From UKL13-2 sp038321965 (GTDB lineage: Bacteria > Pseudomonadota > Gammaproteobacteria > Burkholderiales > Usitatibacteraceae), in NCBI GenBank assembly GCA_038321965.1, contig JBBQFL010000003.1, forward strand, positions 117,061-181,060: 64,000 nt of DNA. Reading direction: 5' to 3'. How positions within the stretch are numbered: the stretch's first letter is position 1; each line of letters begins with the position of its first letter. Positions 1-8,966 of the stretch are shown piece by piece. The notes beneath the pieces were generated by a model. The model saw only the letters and a list, made by a program, of their open reading frames with translations. It was not told where the DNA came from and searched no databases. The position numbers were made by a program, and so were the translations under genes.

Positions 1-179
1 ATGTGATAAATCTCCTCGGCATCGCGGTGCAGGTGCTTCAGCGTCGTGCCGCCGGGCTTGACAATCGCCTCGGCAAAACTCATCCGCCCGCACCCATGTG
101 AGACGGGATGCATTAACTCACGGATGATGGAACCGTCCTTGGTGACGAATGAGGCGATATCCGCGTAGGCAGTTTTCAT
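1..179 (-). CDS. cupin-domain protein (3' end outside window)
   Basis: The minus-strand frame from an ATG at 179 runs open to the window edge (59 codons). It contains the cupin signature of a Gly-Gly turn followed by HLH and a downstream Glu-Glu pair (KHLHRDAEEIYH near residues 47-59), as in small mannose-6-phosphate-isomerase-like cupins that bind a metal through two His and one Glu. The second cupin motif is cut off. It is divergent from argJ, with 76 bp between the starts. The substrate cannot be told from this fragment. Confidence 0.75.
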   Translation of the reverse strand, partial: MKTAYADIASFVTKDGSIIRELMHPVSHGCGRMSFAEAIVKPGGTTLKHLHRDAEEIYH

Positions 180-255
180 AAGCCAAATATCAATGGTTGC
201 GAGACGATCCGTGCCATAATTTTGCCCGACTCCTCTCGCGAATTGTGAATATTTT

Positions 256-1485
256 ATGGCCGTCAACTACTCGTTACCCACCCCGGAAACACTGCTGCCA
301 ATCGCTGGCGTGACACTGGGCTATGCCAAAGCCCATGTGAAGAAGCCTGACCGCAAGGACATGCTGGTCATTTCGTTGGCACCGGGTTCGTTGGCGGCTG
401 GTGTATTTACGCAGAACCGGTTTTGCGCAGCACCTGTGCTGGTATGTCGGGAGCACCTGAAGCAGACTTCCGATATTCGCGCCCTCGTGATCAATACCGG
501 CTGCGCAAATGCGGGCACCGGTGCAAGCGGGTTCGCTCTGGCGAAAACGACCTGCGACGAAGTCGCCAAAGCGCTAGGTTGCACGCGGCACCAGGTGCTG
601 CCATTTTCGACCGGCGTGATCCTGGAGCACTTGCCGATGGACAAAATTCTGGCTGGCGTACCGCAGTGCGTGGCCAATCTATCCGCCACCGGCTGGTTTG
701 ATGCCGCGCACGCCATCATGACCACCGACACTGTACCTAAGGCCGTGTCGCGCCAGCTCGATATTGATGGACATACCGTCACGATCACCGGCATTTCCAA
801 GGGTGCCGGCATGATCGAGCCGAATATGGCGACCATGCTGGGTTTTATTGCCACCGATGCAGTCGTCGGCCCGGATGTCCTGGCCGATATGGTCAAGACA
901 GCGGCGGCAATATCGTTTAACGCCATCACCGTTGACGGTGATACGTCGACGAACGACTCGTTGATCCTGATCGCCACAGGCAAAGCGGGCAACCCACCTG
1001 TCAATGGTGAAGGCACTGCCGAATATGTGAAGCTTCAACTTGCTGTGAACGAAGTTGCCATTGCATTGGCACAGGCGATCGTACGCGATGGCGAGGGTGC
1101 AACCAAATTCATGACGATAAAAGTTCAGGGCGGCAAAACCCACGCTGAATGCATGAAGATCGGCAAGGCCATCGCCAACTCACCATTGGTGAAAACGGCA
1201 TTCTTCGCCAGTGATCCGAATCTGGGCCGCATCCTGGCCGCAATTGGCTATGCGGGCGTGAATGATCTGGATACCGACCTCATCAAGCTCTATCTTGGCG
1301 ATGTACTGGTCGCCGAGAACGGCGGGCGGGCGGCCAGCTATCGCGAAGAACTCGGTTCGGCGGTGATGAAGGAGAGCGAAATTCTGGTGCGCGTCGAATT
1401 GGGACGAGGGGCGCATGTCGCGACCGTATGGACTTGTGACTTTTCCTACGATTACGTCAAGATCAACGCGGATTACCGTTCGTGA
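256..1485 (+). CDS. argJ: bifunctional glutamate N-acetyltransferase / ornithine acetyltransferase
   Basis: ArgJ transfers acetyl from N-acetylornithine to glutamate in the cyclic arginine pathway, and in bifunctional forms also makes N-acetylglutamate from acetyl-CoA. The 409 aa length is normal. The self-cleavage site is visible as KGAGMIEPNMATMLGF, giving Thr193 as the N-terminal nucleophile of the beta chain. An oxyanion-hole Thr/Gly pair is visible near STG (118-120). The ATG at 256 is the first in frame and has only a weak ribosome-binding site. The stop overlaps the start of the next gene, so it leads a coupled three-gene run. Confidence 0.96.
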   Translation: MAVNYSLPTPETLLPIAGVTLGYAKAHVKKPDRKDMLVISLAPGSLAAGVFTQNRFCAAPVLVCREHLKQTSDIRALVINTGCANAGTGASGFALAKTTCDEVAKALGCTRHQVLPFSTGVILEHLPMDKILAGVPQCVANLSATGWFDAAHAIMTTDTVPKAVSRQLDIDGHTVTITGISKGAGMIEPNMATMLGFIATDAVVGPDVLADMVKTAAAISFNAITVDGDTSTNDSLILIATGKAGNPPVNGEGTAEYVKLQLAVNEVAIALAQAIVRDGEGATKFMTIKVQGGKTHAECMKIGKAIANSPLVKTAFFASDPNLGRILAAIGYAGVNDLDTDLIKLYLGDVLVAENGGRAASYREELGSAVMKESEILVRVELGRGAHVATVWTCDFSYDYVKINADYRS

Positions 1486-2408
1486 TGTTTTCCAAAGTGG
1501 ATCGGGTGCTTGAACGCGTCGAGACCTTGCTGCAACGCGTCGAGCAACATTTGCCAGGCAATATTGAACCGGACTGGGAAAAATTTATCGCCTATCGCTG
1601 GCGACGCGAGCAGACATTGCTCGGCCGCCGCGGGTCACTGGTGGGCGTGGCGCACCCCCACGTCATCCGCTTTGCCGACCTGAAAGATATAGGCGACCAG
1701 AAGTCGCGGCTTGAGGCCAATACGCGCCAGTTTGTGTTGGGTCACACTGCCAACAACGTGTTGCTGACCGGTGCGCGCGGAACCGGCAAGTCCTCGCTCG
1801 TGAAAGCAGCGCTACAGGAATTTGCCAAGCGCGGATTGCGATTGATCGAAGTGGATCGCGGCGATATGGTTGACCTGCCCGACATTGCTGATCTGATCGC
1901 CGGAAGACCAGAACGATTTATTATTTTCAGTGACGATCTCTCGTTTGAAGCTAACGACCCCGGCTACAAGGCGCTGAAGTCGGTGCTCGACGGCGGCATC
2001 TCGGCGACCAATGACAATCTGCTCGTCTACGCGACCAGCAATCGCCGCCATCTGATGCCCGAGAAGATGAGCGAGAACCTCGAAACCAAACACACCGAGG
2101 ATGGCGAAATCCATCCGGGTGAGACTACCGAAGAAAAAATCTCGCTGTCGGAACGCTTCGGATTGTGGCTATCCTTTTATCCATTCGATCAGGATCAGTA
2201 CCTGGAGATTGCGAACCATTGGGTATCGGTGCTGGGTCCTAAACACGCCGTCGCAAATGGCGACGCTTTGCGCAAGGCAGCGTTGTTCTGGGCGCTGGAA
2301 CGAGGCTCGCGCAGCGGTCGCGTCGCTTATCAATTTGCCCGCGACTGGGCAGGTGCACACAGCCCGATAAAGCAAGCCGCAAAGCCAAAGGTGTCGCGTC
2401 GGAAATGA
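1485..2408 (+). CDS. DUF815-family AAA+ ATPase
   Basis: This 307 aa P-loop protein belongs to the DUF815 group, whose function is unknown. Walker A is GARGTGKS (residues 96-103), and a Walker B-like stretch FIIFSDD follows near 145-151. The ATG at 1485 overlaps the argJ stop (TGATG); a GTG three bases upstream is the alternative. The gene also overlaps the following Nudix gene by ATGA. The argJ-DUF815-Nudix order is common in betaproteobacteria, which suggests co-expression but does not reveal a substrate. It is probably cytoplasmic, with no signal peptide or membrane segment. Confidence 0.88.
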   Translation: MFSKVDRVLERVETLLQRVEQHLPGNIEPDWEKFIAYRWRREQTLLGRRGSLVGVAHPHVIRFADLKDIGDQKSRLEANTRQFVLGHTANNVLLTGARGTGKSSLVKAALQEFAKRGLRLIEVDRGDMVDLPDIADLIAGRPERFIIFSDDLSFEANDPGYKALKSVLDGGISATNDNLLVYATSNRRHLMPEKMSENLETKHTEDGEIHPGETTEEKISLSERFGLWLSFYPFDQDQYLEIANHWVSVLGPKHAVANGDALRKAALFWALERGSRSGRVAYQFARDWAGAHSPIKQAAKPKVSRRK

Positions 2409-3343
2409 CGCAAAAAATCACCGAAGTGGCCGTCGCTGTTTTTATCAAACCAGACGGTAGCTTCCTGCTTTCATCGCGACCCGAAGGCAAACCCTATCCC
2501 GGTTATTGGGAATTTCCCGGCGGCAAAATAGAAACCGGCGAAACGGTATTGCAAGCGCTGAAACGCGAGCTGATGGAAGAGCTCAACGTCGCCATTACCA
2601 AAGCCGCACCGTGGTTCAGCTTCATGATGCACTACACCCACGCGACGGTGCACCTGCACTGCTGGCGGGTATGCGAATGGCAGGGTGATATGCGGGGATT
2701 GGAGGGGCAGAAATTCGAGTGGCAGCGGCTTGATGCCATCACAGTCGCGCCCACGTTACCGGGATGTGCGCCGATATTGAAGGCGCTGGCGCTGCCGCAC
2801 GTCTATGCGATCACAAATGCGAGTGAGATGGGCACTAAGGCGTATTTGCGACAGCTGGAAAAGGCGTTTGAGGAGGGGTTGAAGCTAGTGCAAGTCCGTG
2901 AAAAGAATTTGCCAAAAAATTTGCTGGAGACCTTTGCCGCTGAGGTCGTGACAAGAGCGCGTGCACATGATGCGAAAGTGCTCATCAACGCTGATATCGA
3001 TCTCGCTCGCAAGGTTGGTGCGGATGGCTTGCATCTAACTTCGTTGCAGTTACACGAATGCGTGAGTCGCTCTGATATCGGCCTGATCGCCGCTTCCGCG
3101 CATTGCCGTGAAGACATCGAGCGCGCTGCGAAATTGAAACTCGATTTCGTGGTGCTGGGTACGGTGAAGCCGACACTCACCCATCCAGGAGAAGCGGGCA
3201 TCGGCTGGGAGAAATTTCTCCGGATAGCGGAAGCAGCTCCGTTGCCTGTTTACGCGCTGGGTGGATTGACGAAGAGTGATTTGATAGAAGCTATGACGCA
3301 CGGCGCGCATGGCATTGCCATGCAGCGTGGGCTTGTGTCATAA
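2405..3343 (+). CDS. Nudix hydrolase (MutT-like) fused to a ThiE/TenI-like domain
   Basis: This is a two-domain protein of 312 aa. Residues 1-130 hold a Nudix domain with the full box from GGKIETGE to RELMEEL (39-60), like MutT, which hydrolyses 8-oxo-dGTP. Residues 133-312 match the TIM-barrel thiamine-phosphate synthase family (YAIT start, VQVREK, HLTS, LGTVKPT, YALGG). The fusion is widespread in beta- and gammaproteobacteria, but the role of the second half is not established and full ThiE activity should not be assumed. It overlaps the ATPase gene by ATGA. No thiamine riboswitch precedes it, since the upstream DNA is coding. Confidence 0.9.
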   Translation: MTQKITEVAVAVFIKPDGSFLLSSRPEGKPYPGYWEFPGGKIETGETVLQALKRELMEELNVAITKAAPWFSFMMHYTHATVHLHCWRVCEWQGDMRGLEGQKFEWQRLDAITVAPTLPGCAPILKALALPHVYAITNASEMGTKAYLRQLEKAFEEGLKLVQVREKNLPKNLLETFAAEVVTRARAHDAKVLINADIDLARKVGADGLHLTSLQLHECVSRSDIGLIAASAHCREDIERAAKLKLDFVVLGTVKPTLTHPGEAGIGWEKFLRIAEAAPLPVYALGGLTKSDLIEAMTHGAHGIAMQRGLVS

Positions 3344-3450
3344 AAACGTAAAGCGCCATTCCGTACGCCTCTTCAACCTAAAACCTCTGGAGATGCGCGT
3401 GTTTTTCATTCTTCATTCTTCATCGCCGCGCTTAGCCCGCCGCCGTCCCG

Positions 3451-4455
3451 CTACAACAATCGGTGCGCGACATAAACGTAAAGTGGAATACCGAAGAGGA
3501 TGTTGAGTGGAAACGTCAACCCGAGTGACATACCGAAATAAAGCGACGGTTGCGCCTCCGGGATTGCCTGCCGGATAACGGCGGGGACGGCGATATAAGA
3601 GGCGCTGGCTGCGAGGACCATCAACAGCGTGCCATTGCCCGGTGGTATCCCGAGCACCAAACAAAACGCAAGCGCGAACCCGGCGTGCGCGACAGGCGCG
3701 CCAATCGCGTAAGCCAGCAACCATGGCGATTTACCCCTCAGTTCGCCCATGTTGCGCGCGGCCAGGAGGCCCATATCCAGCAGGAAAAACGCGAGCATCC
3801 CTTTGAAGAGATCAACCGCGAAAGGCTGCATGACGGCCTTGCCCGATTCACCAGTGAGGATGCCAATCACCATTGCACCAAGCAGCAGCATCTGTGCGCC
3901 ATCGGTGAACGATTCGTGCAGCAGCCGACCCAACGACATGTCATGGCCCGTACTGTAAGCCGCCGAGTTTTGCGCACTAGCGGACAGCGATTGTTTGCCC
4001 GCCATTTCTCGTTTACGCGTCAGATTTGCCAACAGGACGGCCATGATAATGGCGGGCGATTCCATCAGCGCCATCGCTGCAGCCATGTGCCCCCCATACG
4101 GCAAACCCCGGCTATCAAGATACTGTACCGCCGTGATGAAGGTTACGGCGCTGACTGACCCGTACGTGGCCGCGATGGCGGCGGCATCAAAGCCGTTCAG
4201 GAATCGTCGCAGCAGCACATAGCCCAACGCCGGCACGATGACCGCGAGCGCGATGGCCAATGCAAGGCTGAGTACGACTTCACTGGTGAGCCCGGATTTG
4301 GCTAACGCAAAACCTCCCTTGAGACCCAGCGCCATCAGCAGGTAAAGCGCCAGGAAACGTGAGATTTGCGGGGGGATTTCCAGATTGGACTTGAGTGCGC
4401 CAGCGAGGATGCCAAACACAAAGAACAGGATGGCCGGATCAATCAGACTCTGCAT
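3451..4455 (-). CDS. sbtA: SbtA-type sodium-dependent bicarbonate transporter
   Basis: A 334 aa polytopic membrane protein starting MQSLIDPAILFFVFGILAG, which matches the start of the SbtA (DUF897) family: high-affinity Na+/HCO3- symporters best known from cyanobacteria. Two halves of about five hydrophobic segments are separated by a polar cytoplasmic loop. The open frame extends 43 codons further upstream, but the family start and hydrophobicity favour the ATG at 4455. No SbtB-like PII gene lies nearby. It is divergent from a NhaR-like regulator 106 bp away, which may control it. The neighbouring cyanase operon uses bicarbonate, a possible functional link. Confidence 0.87.
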   Translation of the reverse strand: MQSLIDPAILFFVFGILAGALKSNLEIPPQISRFLALYLLMALGLKGGFALAKSGLTSEVVLSLALAIALAVIVPALGYVLLRRFLNGFDAAAIAATYGSVSAVTFITAVQYLDSRGLPYGGHMAAAMALMESPAIIMAVLLANLTRKREMAGKQSLSASAQNSAAYSTGHDMSLGRLLHESFTDGAQMLLLGAMVIGILTGESGKAVMQPFAVDLFKGMLAFFLLDMGLLAARNMGELRGKSPWLLAYAIGAPVAHAGFALAFCLVLGIPPGNGTLLMVLAASASYIAVPAVIRQAIPEAQPSLYFGMSLGLTFPLNILFGIPLYVYVAHRLL

Positions 4456-4561
4456 GGTTTTTGAAGTTTTGCGTATTGGTCCGAGTTGAACCGAGTGTGA
4501 GGATACCGCGCTGGTTAGTTCTGTAAAAGCAGATAATAGCGAACTATTACTTCTGAAATAC

Positions 4562-5452
4562 ATGACATTGAGCCTCACCTTCAATTACCGGCATCTTTAT
4601 TATTTTTGGGTCGTTGCCAAGGAGGGCAGCGTCACGCGAGCGGCCGGACGGCTGGATATGGCAGTCCAAACCGTGAGCACACAGGTGCGTGAACTCGAGC
4701 GCTCTCTCGGCCATTCCCTGCTCAAGCCGTCGGGCCGAAGACTGGTGCTCACGGAAGCGGGCATGGCGGCGATGCGGCAGGCGGACCAGATTTTTCATCT
4801 CGGCGAGCTGTTACCCGGTGTACTAAGCGATACGGTGGGTTCATCCGGTATTCGTCTGGCCATTGGCATTTCCGAGGGATTGCCGAAGCTGGTTGTGCTC
4901 GCGCTGATGCAGCCGGTTTTGCAATCGCCGCAACTGCGCCTGGTATGCGATGAAGGCGAGTTCGACGATCTGCTGGGCGATGTCGCGTTACACAAATTTG
5001 ATGCCGTGCTAGCCGACCGCGCCGCGCCGCAAAATCACAACCTGAAGCTATACAGCCATGCGGTCGGCGTTTCAAAACTTGCCTGGTATGCGCCAGCATC
5101 GCTGTTCGCCGCGGTCAAAAAAGGCTTCCCACAATCGCTGGCAACCACCCCGGTGCTACTGCCGACAACCCAGGTCGCTGTGCGCGTGCGGCTGGATCAG
5201 TGGTTTGAGCGCATGTCGATCAGGCCGCGGCTGGTGGGGGAGTTCAAGGACAGCGCTTTGTTGAAAACCTTTGGTTCCAGCGGCATGGGCGTTTTTCCCG
5301 CTGCCGAAATAGCGCATGACGAACTGGTCGCACGATACCGTGTCAAGCGCATTGGCCCTTGCGAGGGCGTGGACGAGCATTTTTACTTGATTGTTGCCGA
5401 GAAAAAAGTACAGCACCCGCTAATTCAGCAGCTACTGAAGCGTCCGCACTGA
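4562..5452 (+). CDS. LysR-family regulator, NhaR-like
   Basis: A 296 aa LysR regulator. The N-terminal helix-turn-helix begins FNYRHLYYFWVVAKEGSVT, the characteristic start of NhaR-type activators (the Na+/H+ antiporter regulator of E. coli), and is followed by a substrate-binding domain to the C-terminus. The start at 4562 leaves 106 bp to the divergent sbtA start, a typical place for a LysR operator. A role in sodium- or bicarbonate-dependent control of sbtA is an inference from orientation. The gene ends about 75 bp before a bidirectional hairpin terminator. Confidence 0.88.
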   Translation: MTLSLTFNYRHLYYFWVVAKEGSVTRAAGRLDMAVQTVSTQVRELERSLGHSLLKPSGRRLVLTEAGMAAMRQADQIFHLGELLPGVLSDTVGSSGIRLAIGISEGLPKLVVLALMQPVLQSPQLRLVCDEGEFDDLLGDVALHKFDAVLADRAAPQNHNLKLYSHAVGVSKLAWYAPASLFAAVKKGFPQSLATTPVLLPTTQVAVRVRLDQWFERMSIRPRLVGEFKDSALLKTFGSSGMGVFPAAEIAHDELVARYRVKRIGPCEGVDEHFYLIVAEKKVQHPLIQQLLKRPH

Positions 5453-5527
5453 ATGCGCTAGATCGCCATTCGATGGGCATCTTCAGGGCATTTGTGCCCA
5501 TTCGCCGCGCCGATGATGGACCTTGTG

Positions 5528-5556
5528 AAAAGACGCCCGCAATTGCGGGCGTCTTT
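5528..5556. terminator. bidirectional intrinsic terminator
   Basis: A perfect 12-bp stem (AAGACGCCCGC / GCGGGCGTCTT with flanking A/T pairs) and an AATT loop lie between the convergent LysR gene and the TRAP binding-protein gene. The A-run on one side and T-run on the other let it work for both strands. Confidence 0.85.
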
Positions 5557-5571
5557 GAGCTTACGTAGTCG

Positions 5572-6681
5572 TTACTGCTTCGACTTCGGCGGCGGATTCG
5601 CCGCCGCAAATGTCGAGTAAGTCTGCTCGGCCACGCGATGCCAGAGGTTGATGTCCTCGCGGAATTTCAACCATGGCACGTACATTTTCTTGAAGGCCGG
5701 ATTCTTGTCCGCCTCCTCTTCGAACAAGCCAAACGCGGCCGCTTGTGAAGCCTTCATGATTTCGCTGGAGAATGAACGCAGTTGCACGCCCTTGCCCACT
5801 AGGCTGCGGAGCGCGATCGGATTTTTGTAATCATACGAGGCCATCATGTCCAGATTGGCTTCATAAGCTGCTGCTTCAAATGCCGCCTGATATTCTTTCG
5901 GCAGCTTTTCCCATTCCTTGGTGTTGACGAAGAACGAATACTGCGAATTGCTTTCCCACCAGCCTGGATAGTAGAAATTCTTGATTATTTTGTAGAAGCC
6001 GAGCTTCTCGTCATCGTACGGGCCAACCCATTCGGCACCATCAATGGTGCCTTTTTCCAGCGCAGGATAAATATCGCCACCAGGAATTTGTTGCGGGATC
6101 ACGCCGAGCCTGGCCAGCACATCACCGCCGAGGCCGGCAATACGGAACTTGATGCCTTTCAGGTCGGCAACGGTCTTCACTTCCTTGCGCCACCAGCCAC
6201 CCATTTGTACGCCTGTATTACCGCCGGGGAAGGAGATGATGTTGTAGTCCTTGAAGAACTCGCGCACCAGCGCCAGACCACCGCCATAATAAATCCAGGC
6301 ATTCTGCTGACGCTGGTTCAGGCCAAAGGGCAATGTGGTGTCGAAGGCAAAAGCTTTGTTCTTGCCGACGAAGTAATAGCTGGCCGTGTGGGTGCATTCA
6401 ACCGTTCCGTTTTGCACCGCGTCCACAGTGCTAAACGCAGGGACAATCTCGCCTGCGGCGAAAACCTGAATCTGAAACTTGCCGCCGGTGATCGCGCTCA
6501 AGCGCTTCGACAGCACGTCCGCGCCACCGTAAATCGTATCCAGACTCTTGGGGAAGCTCGACGCGCAACGCCATTTGATGTTCGGCAGTGCTGGTGCCTG
6601 CGCGACGGCCTGTGTAGCGGCTGCGGCGGAAAGCGTGCCGCCGACGACAGTGGCGCGGCTCAGAAATTTACGACGGTCCAT
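5572..6681 (-). CDS. TRAP transporter substrate-binding protein (DctP/TakP type), orphan
   Basis: A 369 aa periplasmic binding protein of the DctP family. It has a Tat-type signal (MDRRKFLSRATVVGG then an Ala-rich stretch, cleavage near AVA-QAP) and the family motifs FRIAGLGGDVLARLG and GTIDGAEWVGPYDD, close to TakP-like proteins that bind 2-oxo acids. A good ribosome-binding site (GAGAGGA) precedes the ATG. No DctQ or DctM membrane subunits are present in the window. It lies 71 bp downstream of cyanase on the same strand, ahead of a terminator, so it may be the last gene of the cyanate operon. The ligand is unknown. Confidence 0.92.
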   Translation of the reverse strand: MDRRKFLSRATVVGGTLSAAAATQAVAQAPALPNIKWRCASSFPKSLDTIYGGADVLSKRLSAITGGKFQIQVFAAGEIVPAFSTVDAVQNGTVECTHTASYYFVGKNKAFAFDTTLPFGLNQRQQNAWIYYGGGLALVREFFKDYNIISFPGGNTGVQMGGWWRKEVKTVADLKGIKFRIAGLGGDVLARLGVIPQQIPGGDIYPALEKGTIDGAEWVGPYDDEKLGFYKIIKNFYYPGWWESNSQYSFFVNTKEWEKLPKEYQAAFEAAAYEANLDMMASYDYKNPIALRSLVGKGVQLRSFSSEIMKASQAAAFGLFEEEADKNPAFKKMYVPWLKFREDINLWHRVAEQTYSTFAAANPPPKSKQ

Positions 6682-6752
6682 ATTCTTCCTCTCGGTCCTT
6701 TAGTGGAGCGACCAGCTTACGCTGTTTGTGAAACGGATTAGTGCTGCATTGA

Positions 6753-7196
6753 TCAATACGTCTTGTACGGCAGGAATTTGCCTGACAGCACCACCTTGAC
6801 GCGATCACCCTTGGGGTCGGGCTGACGCTCGATGTCCATGGAAAAATCGATCGCGCTCATGATGCCGTCGCCGAATTCTTCGTGAATCAATTCCTTGATG
6901 GTGCTGCCATAAACGCTGACGATTTCGTACCAGCGATAGATCAGTGGATCGGTTGGTACCGCCGTCGGCAACGAGCCTTTGTACGGCACTTCCTGCAGGA
7001 TCAGCACCGCTTCCTTGTCGAGCCCGAAAAGCTTGCCCGCCTTCTCGGCTTCGATCTTGGTCAGCGTCATCTGCCCAAGCATGGCTGCCGTGACCCACTC
7101 CTTGCTGTGGCCGATTTTGGTGGCGATGTCGACCCACTTGAGTCCTTTTTTTCGCTTGGCTGATAGGATCATTTCGGTAACGTCTGAACGATTCAT
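6753..7196 (-). CDS. cynS: cyanate hydratase (cyanase)
   Basis: Cyanase converts cyanate plus bicarbonate to CO2 and carbamate, which decays to ammonia and CO2. The 147 aa length is typical. An N-terminal helical domain is followed by the catalytic domain carrying the expected Arg, Glu and Ser (Arg88, Glu91, Ser114 in RWYEIVSVYG and GIMSAIDF). The ATG at 7196 is preceded by AGGAGA at ideal spacing, so the 37 upstream in-frame codons are not used. It follows the transporter ATPase gene by 19 bp, which argues for a cyanate transport and degradation operon. Confidence 0.96.
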   Translation of the reverse strand: MNRSDVTEMILSAKRKKGLKWVDIATKIGHSKEWVTAAMLGQMTLTKIEAEKAGKLFGLDKEAVLILQEVPYKGSLPTAVPTDPLIYRWYEIVSVYGSTIKELIHEEFGDGIMSAIDFSMDIERQPDPKGDRVKVVLSGKFLPYKTY

Positions 7197-7215
7197 GTTT
7201 TCTCCTTGTTGATGG

Positions 7216-8124
7216 TTATTTGACTTGCTTGAAGATTGCCGCCTGCGGCATTTCGGATAGCACTTCATCCTCGGCGAGGCCGGGCATGACGAGCGGTGGA
7301 AATTCAAAACCGCTGGTGTCCTTCACCGCCTGTTGCTGCACAAGCTTTGAACGATTGACCAGAAAATCGACCAGGTGATTGCGTATCTTGTAAAACTGCG
7401 GATGGTGGTGGATATCAGCACGGGTGCGTGTTTTCGGTAATGTATTGACGACGATTTCGGCGATGCGCGCCTCAGGCCCGTTGGACATCAGCATGATTTT
7501 GTCGGCCAGCAGAATCGCTTCGTCGACGTCATGGGTGATCATGAAGACGGTCTGATGCGTCTCGGCGCAAATCGACAGCAGTTGATCCTGAATCGTGCCC
7601 CGTGTCAGCGCATCGAGCGCGCCAAAGGGCTCGTCGAGCAGCAGCATTTTGGGTTCGATAGCGAACGCGCGCGCAATGCCTACGCGCTGTTTCATGCCGA
7701 CGGAAAGCTGCGAAGGTTTCTTTTGCTCGTTGCCGGTGAGGCGCACGAGATCGATGTATTTCTGGCAGTGCGCCTTGATTTTTTGGCCATCCCAATCCGG
7801 CCAACGCGATTTGACGGCGAAGGCGATGTTGCTTTGCACCGTCAGCCACGGCATGAGGGCATGGCTCTGGAAGACAACGCCGCGATCCAGGCTGGGCCCG
7901 GATACTTCACGTCCGGCCATCACCACCGTACCCGCGCTCGCTTCGTCGAGTCCTGCGAGAATATTGAGGATGGTGGTCTTGCCGCAGCCTGAATGGCCAA
8001 TGATGCAGACGAACTCGCCCTTTTCGATATCGACGTTGACAGCGTGGAATACCGGCTTGGTGCCCGGCGCATCCGAATATGATTTGGCGAGTTGACGGAT
8101 TTGCAGAAAGGATTGCGAGCTCAT
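7216..8124 (-). CDS. cyanate/nitrate-type ABC transporter ATPase
   Basis: A 302 aa ABC ATPase of the NrtD/SsuB/TauB class. Walker A is GHSGCGKT, the Walker B region is MLLLDEPFGALDA, and the signature reads LSVGMKQR instead of the usual LSGG start. It energises uptake through the adjacent permease. It starts 2 bp after the permease stop and is followed by cynS, so CynD is the most economical interpretation; nitrate as substrate cannot be excluded from the ATPase alone. The C-terminal extension of about 50 residues (after LVDFLVNRS) is longer than the minimal ATPase. Confidence 0.92.
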   Translation of the reverse strand: MSSQSFLQIRQLAKSYSDAPGTKPVFHAVNVDIEKGEFVCIIGHSGCGKTTILNILAGLDEASAGTVVMAGREVSGPSLDRGVVFQSHALMPWLTVQSNIAFAVKSRWPDWDGQKIKAHCQKYIDLVRLTGNEQKKPSQLSVGMKQRVGIARAFAIEPKMLLLDEPFGALDALTRGTIQDQLLSICAETHQTVFMITHDVDEAILLADKIMLMSNGPEARIAEIVVNTLPKTRTRADIHHHPQFYKIRNHLVDFLVNRSKLVQQQAVKDTSGFEFPPLVMPGLAEDEVLSEMPQAAIFKQVK

Positions 8125-8126
8125 GG

Positions 8127-8963
8127 TTATTCCACGTAAGTCACGGCACGCTGCAACACGCCGAACGCGAGATCAAGCAGCATGCCTACCACGCCGATCA
8201 TGAGGATCGCGAAAATCACATTCGTGAGCGAGAGATTGTTCCATTCGTTCCAGACGAAATAGCCGATACCAGTGCCGCCTACCAGCATTTCGGCTGCAAC
8301 GATGACCAGCCACGCAATGCCCATGGAGATACGCATGCCGGTGAGAATGGTCGGGGCTGCAGCGGGTAGCACCACCAGAAAGGCTTTCCGCAACACACCG
8401 ACTTCAAGTGTCTTGGCGACGTTAAGCCACTCGCGCCGAACACTGGCCACGCCGTGCGCGGTGTTGAGGAGCATCGGCCAGATAGAGCAGATGAAAATAA
8501 CGAAGATCGATGATGTCGCCGAATCCTTGATGGTGTAGAGCGCGAGCGGCATCCACGCCAGCGGTGAGATCGGCTTGAGGATCTGTATGAAAGGATTGAG
8601 CGCGCGGTAAATCAGGGGCGACATGCCGATCAGAAACCCGACCGGAATCGCCACCAGTGCGGCTAGCAGGAAGCCCGACAGGACGCGCGCCAGTGAGTGA
8701 GCGATCTGGATGCCGATGCCTTTGTCGTTGGGCCCGTTATCGTAAAACGGGTTGCGTAACTGCGTCCATAACGTTTCGCCAATCTGCAACGGTGTGGGCA
8801 GCCCGGTCGTTTTGGGTGCACCTCCGCCCATGAGTTTGGCGTATTCACTGTCAGCTGTTTGCGCGCTGGCCTTTGGCAGCGTGGCGGCGTGCCAGACGAG
8901 CAGAAACACACCGAGCAGAGCCAGGCTCAGCAATGCAGCCTTGGCTGGTAACGATTTCATCAT
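8127..8963 (-). CDS. cyanate/nitrate-type ABC transporter permease
   Basis: A 278 aa inner-membrane protein with one N-terminal segment and about five more, and the cytoplasmic EAA-type loop near GMRISMGIAWLVIVAAEML, as in NrtB/CynB/SsuC permeases. Two adjacent ATGs (8963 and 8960) are possible starts. It sits between the binding protein (3 bp upstream) and the ATPase (2 bp downstream). Assignment to cyanate rests on the downstream cyanase gene. Confidence 0.92.
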   Translation of the reverse strand: MMKSLPAKAALLSLALLGVFLLVWHAATLPKASAQTADSEYAKLMGGGAPKTTGLPTPLQIGETLWTQLRNPFYDNGPNDKGIGIQIAHSLARVLSGFLLAALVAIPVGFLIGMSPLIYRALNPFIQILKPISPLAWMPLALYTIKDSATSSIFVIFICSIWPMLLNTAHGVASVRREWLNVAKTLEVGVLRKAFLVVLPAAAPTILTGMRISMGIAWLVIVAAEMLVGGTGIGYFVWNEWNNLSLTNVIFAILMIGVVGMLLDLAFGVLQRAVTYVE

Positions 8964-8966
8964 TGA

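Noticed and set aside
2405..2410. Thiamine (TPP) riboswitch for the Nudix-ThiE gene
   Set aside because: The start overlaps the preceding gene, so there is no leader, and the fusion protein is not a dedicated thiamine operon gene.
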